This document shows, in pieces, positions 1-5,196 of a DNA stretch of 5,196 nucleotides. This DNA comes from an uncultured Bacteroidales bacterium (GTDB lineage: Bacteria; Bacteroidota; Bacteroidia; Bacteroidales; Bacteroidaceae): NCBI GenBank assembly GCA_902803195.1, contig CADCOX010000254.1, positions 1 through 5,196 of the forward strand, written 5' to 3'. Under the pieces are notes generated by a model. The model was given only the letters and a program-made list of their open reading frames with translations, was not told the DNA's origin and made no database searches. A program made the position numbers and the translations under genes. Each line of letters begins with the position of its first letter. The stretch's first letter is position 1.

Positions 1-1
1 A

Positions 2-2812
2 TCGAAGTCGAAATGGCTGGACCTCGTGAAAGCCCAGAACTTGAACTTTGCACCGCAGAGCATCACGTTCAACACCGACATCGTACGCAACTACTACGAG
101 ATTCAGGAGCGCGATATGGACAACCTTGAGTCTCCCACAGCCATTCCCGTTCGTTGGACGCCTTCTTTCTTGTGGAATCGCGAGTTCAACCTACGATGGG
201 ATCTCACCAAGGCACTCCACTTCACCTTCCAAAGCGGCACGCATGCCGAGATTGAAGAGCCTTACACGCCCGTCAACAAGGATCTCTATGCCGACAACTA
301 CAGCGCGTGGAAGGACAGCGTCATGCACAGCATCCGTGGTTTCGGTACCCCCCTCGATTACTCGCAGTCCTCGCAACTCTCCTATAAAGTACCGCTCGAC
401 AAGATTCCGGCCACCGACTGGATTGCCGTTGATGGTTCTTACCAAGGCACTTATGCTTGGAAGCGTGGAGCCGAGCTCGAAGACGGCAGTACGCTCGGCA
501 ACACCGTCAACACCCAGCGTACCATCAACCTCAACGGCAAGTTGAACATGGAGACGCTCTACAACCACTCCGCCTTCCTGAAGGATGCCAACAAGCGTTT
601 CTCCACCTCTACCATTAAGAGCGAGGGAAAGAAGAAAGACCAAGAGAAGAAGAAGGAGCAAGAAGCTAAGAAGAAAGAAGAGGAGGCCAAGAAGAAAGCG
701 CTCGCCGACGCTCAGAAGAAAGCTGCCGCTGGCGACAGTACGGCCCTCAAGGCACTCAACGATCCGACAAAGGCCCAAACCAATGCCAAGGGTACGAGTG
801 CTCAGAAGAAACAGGTGAAAGGCTTCGCCGGCGAAGTGGTGGTGCCCGACTCGGCTGTCGACCTCAAGCACGGGCAGAAGAGCAAGCGCATCATCGTCAC
901 CGCGAAGGACGAGAAAGGCAAGCCCTACGACATACGCTACAAACTTGTTGACGAGAACACCATTAAGATTCAGCCGTCCAAGGACCTTATCGCAGCGGCC
1001 AAGAAAGCTAAGAAGGAAAAGGAGAAAGCCTTGAAGGCTGCGGAGAAAGAGGTGGCGAAACGGCGACAGGTCTTCCGCGACAGCCTCCTGGCGGCTACGC
1101 CCGACAGCCTCGTCCACGACAGCGCCACTCTCGCTTCCATCGAAAGCCTCACGCTGGCTTCCGTGACCATCCCCGATAGCATTCTCTCAGCAGGCACCGC
1201 TGACTCTGCAGCCGTCTTCGAACCCTTGAAGTTACGCGTCAACGTGGTTGCCAAGCCGAAACTCGAAGACGAGAAATGGTACCAGTGGACGCAAGCAGGA
1301 GCACGTTTCCTGATGATGCTGCGCAACGTAAGCGTAAGCTTCCGCAACACTTATGCCCTCGCGTTGCCTGGATTCATGCCTAATGTAGGTGATATGCTTG
1401 GACAACGCAAACTCAGCGGCGTCATGAGCCCGGGTCTCGATTTCGCGTTCGGTCTTGTCGGCGACGACTACATTGAGACGGCGAAGGAGCGTAACTGGCT
1501 CCTCAGCAGAGATAATGTGGCCACTCCTGCTACGACCAACGCAATGGAGGACGTACAGATCAAGGCTTCGCTCGAGCCTCTGCCCGATTTGAAGATTGAC
1601 CTCAACGCAAGCCGAACCGTCAACCGTGCCAAGAGCATACAATATATGTTTATCGGCAATCCTACAACACAGACGGGCTCGTTCAACATGACAACCATCA
1701 GCTTGCGCACTGCCTTCCAGAGCAAAGGAAACGCAGGCAACGGCTATGACAGTAAGGCTTTCCGTCGGTTCCAGGAATACCTGCCGCTCATCCAGCAACG
1801 CGTCGAAAGTCGCTACCTTGGAACGAAATACCCCGAGGCTACCGGCATGAGCGGGACGTTCAACCCCGAGAACGGAACGGTCGACCCGTATGGCAGCGAC
1901 GTGATGATTCCCGCCTTCCTGGCTGCCTATACAGGCAAGCGTGCTGCATCGACACCGCTCGACATCTTCCCCTCGCTCTCGCGCATACTCCCCAACTGGA
2001 ACCTGACCTACAAGGGACTCTCCAACCTTCCCTGGGTGCGTGACCACTTGAAGAGCGTCACCCTCACCCATGGCTACAAGAGCATCTATGCCGTTGGTTC
2101 GTACAATACCTATTCTTCGTGGATCCAATATATGGGTGGCAATGATATGGGTTATACCATGAATGCGACGACTGGACTCTTCGCTCCTTCGTCGATGTAC
2201 GACATCTCTACCGTCAGCATCAACGAGGCCTTCTCGCCGCTGGCTGGCCTCAACGTGACCCTGCAGAACAACATGACGCTGAAGTTTGAGTACCGCAAGA
2301 CGCGTGTGCTCACCCTCAGCATGACCTCTGCCCAAATCAACGAGGCCAGTTCGGCAGACGTGGTCTTCGGATGGGGATATAAGATTGACGACTTCAAGAT
2401 AGCACAACTCTTCTCGAAGAAGAGCAGCAGTCAGCGAGCATCGGATAAGAACCGTAAGAACTCGGTTCGCAACGCGGCCAATGACAACGCCGAAACAACC
2501 AATAACAACCGCAACCAGAACAATCGCAACTCGGGACGCAGCAACTTCGCCCACTCTCTGAACCTGCGCTTCGACTTCTCGTTCCGCAATCAAGATGCCA
2601 TCACGCGAAACATCCAGACTTCTCTCTCCGAGGCCACCAGCGGCAACCGAGCCATCAAGACCAGCTTCGCCGCCGACTATGCCATGAGCCGCTACGTGAC
2701 CTTCTCGCTTTACTATGACCGCCAGCGCAACGACCCGTTGCTCTCCACCTCATCCTATCCTACCATCACTCAGGACTTCGGTTTCAACCTCAAGTTCACC
2801 CTTACCCGTTAA
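2..2812 (+). CDS. sprA: SprA/Sov, type IX secretion outer-membrane translocon (C-terminal part, 5' end missing)
   Basis: Reading frame 2 is open from the left edge to TAA at 2810-2812, giving 936 visible codons. The GTG at 26 is internal, because in-frame coding continues upstream (SKSKWLDL...), so the true start lies outside. Full SprA proteins are roughly 2,400 residues, so about the last 40% is here. Blocks I recognise from SprA are the NTDIVRNYYEIQERD region (about 71-115), LPGFMPNVGDMLGQ (about 1364-1405), SPGLDFAFGLVGDDYIETAK (about 1427-1486), and the C-terminal block with SGNRAIKTSFAADYAMSRY, YYDRQRNDP and a final FGFNLKFTLTR. Alternating polar/hydrophobic segments with many aromatic residues fit beta strands. 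Known role: SprA forms a giant outer-membrane beta-barrel that is the protein-conducting channel of the type IX system (Sov in Porphyromonas gingivalis). Oddities are the Lys/Glu/Ala-rich insertion at 617-1070 and an Asn/Arg-rich loop near 2425-2545. The next gene is 326 bp away, so sprA is probably the end of its own transcript. Confidence 0.93.
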   Translation, partial: SKSKWLDLVKAQNLNFAPQSITFNTDIVRNYYEIQERDMDNLESPTAIPVRWTPSFLWNREFNLRWDLTKALHFTFQSGTHAEIEEPYTPVNKDLYADNYSAWKDSVMHSIRGFGTPLDYSQSSQLSYKVPLDKIPATDWIAVDGSYQGTYAWKRGAELEDGSTLGNTVNTQRTINLNGKLNMETLYNHSAFLKDANKRFSTSTIKSEGKKKDQEKKKEQEAKKKEEEAKKKALADAQKKAAAGDSTALKALNDPTKAQTNAKGTSAQKKQVKGFAGEVVVPDSAVDLKHGQKSKRIIVTAKDEKGKPYDIRYKLVDENTIKIQPSKDLIAAAKKAKKEKEKALKAAEKEVAKRRQVFRDSLLAATPDSLVHDSATLASIESLTLASVTIPDSILSAGTADSAAVFEPLKLRVNVVAKPKLEDEKWYQWTQAGARFLMMLRNVSVSFRNTYALALPGFMPNVGDMLGQRKLSGVMSPGLDFAFGLVGDDYIETAKERNWLLSRDNVATPATTNAMEDVQIKASLEPLPDLKIDLNASRTVNRAKSIQYMFIGNPTTQTGSFNMTTISLRTAFQSKGNAGNGYDSKAFRRFQEYLPLIQQRVESRYLGTKYPEATGMSGTFNPENGTVDPYGSDVMIPAFLAAYTGKRAASTPLDIFPSLSRILPNWNLTYKGLSNLPWVRDHLKSVTLTHGYKSIYAVGSYNTYSSWIQYMGGNDMGYTMNATTGLFAPSSMYDISTVSINEAFSPLAGLNVTLQNNMTLKFEYRKTRVLTLSMTSAQINEASSADVVFGWGYKIDDFKIAQLFSKKSSSQRASDKNRKNSVRNAANDNAETTNNNRNQNNRNSGRSNFAHSLNLRFDFSFRNQDAITRNIQTSLSEATSGNRAIKTSFAADYAMSRYVTFSLYYDRQRNDPLLSTSSYPTITQDFGFNLKFTLTR
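617..1070 (+). other. Charged low-complexity segment inside SprA (two Lys-rich runs flanking a small folded-looking block)
   Basis: Within the sprA frame, positions 617-730 encode an almost uninterrupted Lys/Glu/Gln/Ala run (for example KKKEEEAKKKALADAQKK). The coding strand there is nearly all purine. A second Lys/Glu/Ala run, AAKKAKKEKEKALKAAEKE, follows at about 992-1051. Between them, about 830-978, lies an ordinary mixed-composition stretch (GEVVVPDSAVDLKHG, KRIIVTAKDEKGKPYDIRYK) that resembles a small beta-rich SprA block I recall from homologues. After the second run, 1079-1223 is rich in Ala, Ser, Thr and repeated Asp-Ser. I infer two charged, possibly helical arms on the periplasmic side of the barrel. 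SprA homologues often carry basic residues here, but the length of these runs looks extended. Confidence 0.6.
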
Positions 2813-2873
2813 GACGCCATCACCCTCTCTTAGCAAGGCCATATTACCCGTTTTGCCTACTACTTCCTTCTCA

Positions 2874-2902
2874 ACATCGAACACAGCCGCTGTGTCCGAT
2901 GT
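2874..2902 (+). terminator. Stem-loop after sprA, possible transcript end
   Basis: ACATCG-A-ACACAG (2874-2886) pairs with CTGTGT-C-CGATGT (2890-2902) around a CCG loop. That makes 12 base pairs with a single A/C mismatch, 61 nt after the sprA stop. It could cap or end the sprA transcript. No run of T follows it, so it is not a textbook intrinsic terminator. A protected 3' end, Rho-assisted termination, or a protein-binding inverted repeat are alternatives. Confidence 0.4.
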
Positions 2903-2903
2903 G

Positions 2904-2913
2904 CCGACGTCGG
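2904..2913. repeat. Perfect 10-bp palindrome CCGACGTCGG
   Basis: CCGACGTCGG reads the same on both strands and begins two bases after the preceding stem-loop ends. Its left half can also compete with that stem, because CCGA at 2896-2899 can pair with TCGG at 2910-2913. It has the form of a dimer-binding operator half-site pair, but I know of no regulator for it. It lies about 95 bp upstream of the purB -7 box, far for a classical operator. Confidence 0.35.
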
Positions 2914-3007
2914 TCCTTGAAGCCAACCCCGCTCTTATTCTAAATCAAAAAAGGGTGTAAAAGCAAAATTATTCTGCTTTCTGCTCGCCCATTTCATTTT
3001 TATTGCC

Positions 3008-3015
3008 TATCTTTG
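3008..3015 (+). promoter_or_regulatory. Candidate Bacteroidota -7 promoter box for purB
   Basis: TATCTTTG at 3008-3015 matches the Bacteroidota sigma factor -7 consensus TAnnTTTG at every fixed position. It sits in an AT-rich stretch at the expected place upstream of purB. A -33 element (TTG/TTTG) is not clear; the nearest candidate is a poor TTCTG at 2979-2983. A start site a few bases downstream, about 3020-3022, would give a leader of about 118 nt. The consensus match is direct; the start site is inferred. Confidence 0.6.
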
Positions 3016-3020
3016 CACCG

Positions 3021-3076
3021 CCTTTCGAGAGAAAGGGATGAGAGACACTCATGACCTGTGACAGTTATCCTCATGA
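3021..3076 (+). promoter_or_regulatory. Structured 5' leader of the purB transcript
   Basis: The predicted mRNA begins at or next to a perfect hairpin: CCTTTC (3021-3026), GAGA loop, GAAAGG (3031-3036). GAGA is a GNRA tetraloop. Next, ATGAG (3038-3042) can pair with CTCAT (3048-3052) across a 5-nt loop. The palindromic TCATGA occurs at 3049-3054 and again at 3071-3076, so these copies can pair with each other and displace the second hairpin. The first hairpin could protect the 5' end. The competing pairings might be regulatory, but I recognise no known riboswitch class and no expression-platform terminator. Confidence 0.4.
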
Positions 3077-3138
3077 TACCAGTTTATCGAGACTTACATT
3101 ATTCAAGATTATACAACTGATTTGACAACGAATTTGCT

Positions 3139-4485
3139 ATGGAATTGGACATCCTGACGGCTATTTCCCCCATCGACGGTCGCTACAGACAGAAAACAGA
3201 ATCCTTAGATCGTTTTTTCTCTGAATATGCGCTCATCCGCTACAGAGTACGCGTGGAAATCGAGTATTTCATCACGCTTTGTGAGTTGCCCCTACCGCAG
3301 CTCGCTTCATTCCCAACAGAGTTATTCCCCCGCCTTCGCAGCATCTACGAGAACTTCTCGGAGGCTGATGCTTCTCGCGTCAAGGACATTGAGAGCGTGA
3401 CCAATCACGACGTCAAAGCCGTCGAATACTTCATCAAAGAACAGTTCGACGCCATTGGTGGTCTCGAGGCCTACAAGGAGTTCATCCATTTCGGTCTCAC
3501 CTCACAGGACATCAACAACACCAGCGTACCTCTCTCCATCAAGGAGGCCCTTGACGAGGCCTACTATCCCCTCCTCGAAAAGCTCATCGCCACACTGACC
3601 CAGATGGCCAACGAATGGGCCGATATCGCCATGCTCGCCAAGACCCATGGTCAGCCCGCCTCGCCCACTCGTCTGGGCAAGGAGCTGATGGTCTTCGTCT
3701 ATCGCCTGCAGCGACAGCTCGACCTCCTGCGTGCATGCCCCATTACGGCTAAGTTCGGCGGCGCCACTGGCAACTACAATGCTCATCATGTGGCTTATCC
3801 GCAGATGGATTGGCGTCAGTTTGGCAACACGTTTGTCAGTGAGAAGCTTGGACTCGAGCGCGAACAGTGGACGACGCAGATCTCCAACTACGACTGCCTC
3901 GGCGCTCTCTTCGATGCCCTCCGCCGCATCAATACGATTATGGCTGACCTCGATCGTGACATCTGGCAGTACATCTCAATGGGCTACTTCCGTCAGCGCG
4001 TCAAGGCTGGCGAGGTGGGTTCCAGCGCAATGCCTCATAAGGTGAACCCCATCGACTTCGAGAACTCCGAGGGTAACCTGGGAATGGCCAATGCCATCTT
4101 TGCCCACCTCGCACAGAAGTTGCCCATCAGCCGCCTACAGCGCGACCTCACCGACAGCACCGTGCTCCGTAACGTAGGCGTTCCCTTGGGACATACCCTC
4201 ATCGCCATCCAGAGCACCCTCAAGGGGCTCGGCAAACTGCTCCTCAACGAGGAAGCTCTGCACGCCGACCTCGAGCAGAACTGGGCGGTTGTGGCAGAAG
4301 CCATCCAGACCATCCTTCGCCGCGAAGGCTATCCCAACCCTTACGAGGCATTGAAGGCCCTCACCCGCACGGGGGCAGCCATCAGCCACGAAAGCATCGC
4401 CAACTTCATCGAGACGCTGAACGTCGACGAAAGCGTCAAGGCCGAACTCCGGCAGATTACTCCCTGGAACTATACAGGTATTTAA
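3139..4485 (+). CDS. purB: Adenylosuccinate lyase
   Basis: This is a complete 448-aa cytoplasmic enzyme of the fumarase/aspartase superfamily, close in length to the E. coli enzyme (456 aa). It splits SAICAR to AICAR and adenylosuccinate to AMP, releasing fumarate each time, so it acts in both IMP synthesis and the AMP branch. Visible landmarks are SPIDGRY (residues 10-16), TNHDVKAVEYF (88-98), HFGLTSQDINNT (117-128), KTHGQPASPT (168-177) with the general-acid His170, KFGGATGNYNAHH (205-217), and the superfamily signature GSSAMPHKVNPIDFE (294-308) with the flexible-loop catalytic serine at 295/296. All key motifs are intact. ATG 3139 is the first start after an in-frame TGA at 3118-3120. No Shine-Dalgarno is evident; an A/T-rich AATTTGCT precedes the start. 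It probably has its own promoter at 3008 and is likely co-transcribed with the gene 45 bp downstream. Confidence 0.98.
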   Translation: MELDILTAISPIDGRYRQKTESLDRFFSEYALIRYRVRVEIEYFITLCELPLPQLASFPTELFPRLRSIYENFSEADASRVKDIESVTNHDVKAVEYFIKEQFDAIGGLEAYKEFIHFGLTSQDINNTSVPLSIKEALDEAYYPLLEKLIATLTQMANEWADIAMLAKTHGQPASPTRLGKELMVFVYRLQRQLDLLRACPITAKFGGATGNYNAHHVAYPQMDWRQFGNTFVSEKLGLEREQWTTQISNYDCLGALFDALRRINTIMADLDRDIWQYISMGYFRQRVKAGEVGSSAMPHKVNPIDFENSEGNLGMANAIFAHLAQKLPISRLQRDLTDSTVLRNVGVPLGHTLIAIQSTLKGLGKLLLNEEALHADLEQNWAVVAEAIQTILRREGYPNPYEALKALTRTGAAISHESIANFIETLNVDESVKAELRQITPWNYTGI

Positions 4486-4530
4486 ACCCACTATTACACA
4501 TTACACTTCACTTTTATTTTACAGAGAACA
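4486..4530. other. Short AT-rich spacer between purB and the next gene
   Basis: This is a 45-bp gap with no terminator-like stem and no good TAnnTTTG box, which fits co-transcription. The bases before the ATG (ACAGAGAACA) are A-rich without a real Shine-Dalgarno, as is common in Bacteroidota. ATTACAC occurs twice here (4494-4500 and 4501-4506 in shortened form), probably just low complexity. The spacer contains no stop in the frame shared by purB and the downstream ORF. Confidence 0.7.
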
Positions 4531-5196
4531 ATGGAAAACAATGACGAAAAATGGCGCGAGAACTTCGCCGCCAACGAGGGAACAGAAGGAAACCGTGAAG
4601 GTTTCAATCCCTCAGCCAACAGAGAACAGAATCGCAGCTATGGACAGGGACGCACACCACGACCCCGAATCCAACGCCCCGTCTACGGCAGTAGTGCCGA
4701 CGGTGAGCGACGCACCTATCGTCCCCGCTACGACGCGAATGGCAATGCCGTCGAGGAAGGACAGGAGAACCATGGTTATCAGCCCCGTGCTTATCAACCC
4801 CGTCAGGGTTATCAGCGCGAAGGCGGCTATCAGCCCCGTCAGGGTTACCAGCGTGAAGGCGGCTATCAGCCTCGCCAGGGTTACCAGCGCGAAGGCGGCT
4901 ACCAGCCCCGTCAAGGCTACCAGCGCGAAGGCGGTTATCAGCCCCGCCAGAACTTCAACCGCGAGGGAGGCTATCAGCCCCGCCAGAACTTCAACCGCGA
5001 GGGCGGTTATCAGCCCCGCCAGAATTTCCAGGGCGGCTACCAGCGCGAAGGTGGCTTCGGTCAGCGTGGTGGATTCCAGCAGCGCGGCGGCTTCGGCGGT
5101 CAGCGCGGCGGTTTCCAGCAGCGTGGCGGTTTCCAGCAGCGCGGCGGCTTCGGCGGTCAGCGCAAGCAGCGCACACCCGGCTACAACCCCAATGCG
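4531..5196 (+). CDS. Probable RluB-like 23S rRNA pseudouridine synthase, disordered N-terminal extension only (3' end missing)
   Basis: An ATG at 4531 opens a frame with no stop to the right edge (222 codons). It begins MENNDEKWRENFAANEG. Residues 1-87 are polar and Arg/Asn/Gly-rich. Residues 88-159 are six 12-residue repeats of consensus YQPRQ(G/N)(Y/F)(Q/N)REGG. Residues 160-175 are a shortened copy plus YQREGG. Residues 176-211 are RGG repeats (FQQRGG, FGGQRGG). The visible part ends KQRTPGYNPNA. No folded domain, signal peptide or membrane segment is seen. From memory, Bacteroidales RluB-type synthases carry such an extension, with a YNPNA-like linker just before the S4 RNA-binding domain, and lie after purB. 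The enzyme assignment therefore rests on family knowledge and context, since no catalytic sequence is in the window. The alternative is another RGG-type RNA-binding protein. The ATG is the only in-frame start between the purB stop and the body of the gene, and conserved codon structure follows it directly. Confidence 0.72.
   Translation, partial: MENNDEKWRENFAANEGTEGNREGFNPSANREQNRSYGQGRTPRPRIQRPVYGSSADGERRTYRPRYDANGNAVEEGQENHGYQPRAYQPRQGYQREGGYQPRQGYQREGGYQPRQGYQREGGYQPRQGYQREGGYQPRQNFNREGGYQPRQNFNREGGYQPRQNFQGGYQREGGFGQRGGFQQRGGFGGQRGGFQQRGGFQQRGGFGGQRKQRTPGYNPNA
4792..5055 (+). repeat. 36-bp in-frame tandem repeat array (12-residue unit, six full copies plus a shortened one)
   Basis: Copies start at 4792, 4828, 4864, 4900, 4936 and 4972. 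Copies 1-4 encode the identical peptide YQPRQGYQREGG; copies 5 and 6 encode YQPRQNFNREGG. A seventh copy at 5008 lacks the RE codons (YQPRQNFQGG), and YQREGG follows at 5038-5055. Unit length is constant and always a multiple of three. Each unit places Arg at regular intervals with aromatic Tyr/Phe between, a pattern typical of disordered RNA-binding or condensate-forming segments. Confidence 0.95.
5056..5163 (+). repeat. RGG-type short repeats with an exact 33-bp duplication
   Basis: In frame this reads FGQRGG, FQQRGG, FGGQRGG, FQQRGG, FQQRGG, FGGQR. A 33-bp stretch is exactly repeated at 5074-5106 and 5131-5163 (TTCCAGCAGCGCGGCGG and onward), 57 bp apart start to start. RGG boxes are a well-known RNA-binding low-complexity motif. 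The exact DNA identity, unlike the silently diverged 36-bp array before it, suggests this part duplicated more recently. Confidence 0.9.

Larger units (their letters stand above)
2813..3138. other. Intergenic region sprA-purB
   Basis: This is 326 bp without a supported gene. The left part (about 2813-2935) keeps coding-like GC content and holds the inverted repeats at 2874-2913. From about 2935 onward the sequence becomes AT-rich, as expected of a promoter region, and holds the candidate purB promoter and leader. A frame-3 reading that overlaps the sprA end and runs to 2960 has Ser/Pro/Thr-rich, shadow-like composition, so I do not call it a gene. SprA has a normal-looking C-terminus at 2812, so the frame-3 stretch need not be a frameshifted tail. 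A small weak stem (AAAGCA 2960-2965 with TGCTTT 2975-2980, 9-nt loop) is also present. Confidence 0.8.

Noticed and set aside
191..2593. Long minus-strand ORFs opposite sprA (191-1117 and 1232-2593)
   Set aside because: They are antisense shadows of a GC-rich coding strand. Leu/Arg/Val-biased composition and poly-Leu runs mirror the Lys-rich purine tract, and the + strand reading is clearly SprA.
2715..2960. Frame-3 ORF overlapping the end of sprA and entering the intergenic region
   Set aside because: It is Ser/Pro/Thr-rich with the look of an off-frame translation of sprA. It starts inside sprA, resembles no family I know, and SprA already ends with a normal C-terminal block.
3122..3129. 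TTTGACAA just before purB, resembling a sigma-70 -35 box (TTGACA)
   Set aside because: It lies only about 10 bp from the purB ATG with no room for a -10 element, and Bacteroidota use TAnnTTTG-type promoters.
4511..4522. TATTTTAC near 4515 as a promoter for the third gene
   Set aside because: It misses the last two consensus positions of TAnnTTTG, has no -33 partner and would place the start site almost on the ATG.
4792..5055. Regular 36-bp repeats as a possible CRISPR array
   Set aside because: The copies are directly adjacent without unique spacers, vary at third codon positions and lie within an open reading frame.
4612..5176. Minus-strand ORFs opposite the repeat array, including a repetitive RRSRRAAG-type peptide at 4991-5176
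   Set aside because: Their periodicity comes from the + strand tandem repeats, and the + frame is open without stops and has a plausible start.

Overview
The window looks like the chromosome of a member of the Bacteroidota, most likely order Bacteroidales, with a Prevotella-like relative a reasonable guess. Three things support this. The first gene is a SprA/Sov-type component of the type IX secretion system, which is restricted to this phylum. A Bacteroidota-type -7 promoter box (TAnnTTTG) lies upstream of the second gene. None of the starts has a convincing Shine-Dalgarno sequence; they sit behind A/T-rich leaders instead. By eye the coding DNA is moderately GC-rich and the intergenic DNA is clearly more AT-rich. 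Family and genus cannot be fixed from this sequence alone.

Layout, all on the + strand. (1) Positions 2-2812 hold the C-terminal 936 codons of sprA (sov); the 5' part lies off the left edge. (2) Positions 2813-3138 are a 326-bp intergenic region. It contains a strong imperfect stem-loop (2874-2902), an adjacent perfect 10-bp palindrome (2904-2913), a candidate promoter (-7 box at 3008-3015), and a predicted leader of about 118 nt that opens with a GNRA-capped hairpin and then shows mutually exclusive pairings. (3) Positions 3139-4485 encode a complete 448-aa adenylosuccinate lyase, PurB. (4) After a 45-bp gap, an ORF starts at 4531 and runs off the right edge (222 codons visible). It encodes a disordered Gly/Arg/Gln/Tyr-rich region with six 12-residue repeats followed by RGG-type repeats. 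I infer that this is the N-terminal extension of a Bacteroidales RluB-like rRNA pseudouridine synthase, whose S4 and catalytic domains would lie beyond the window.

The genes are mostly housekeeping. SprA is the outer-membrane translocon through which type IX cargo leaves the cell. PurB acts twice in purine synthesis. The third gene probably modifies 23S rRNA. purB and the third gene are close enough to be one transcription unit; sprA appears to be transcribed separately. I see no mobile element, CRISPR array, tRNA, rRNA or defence system, and no convincing case for a wholly new system. The parts most worth a second look are the RNA-binding-like repeat extension on the third gene, the structured purB leader, and the inverted repeats after sprA.
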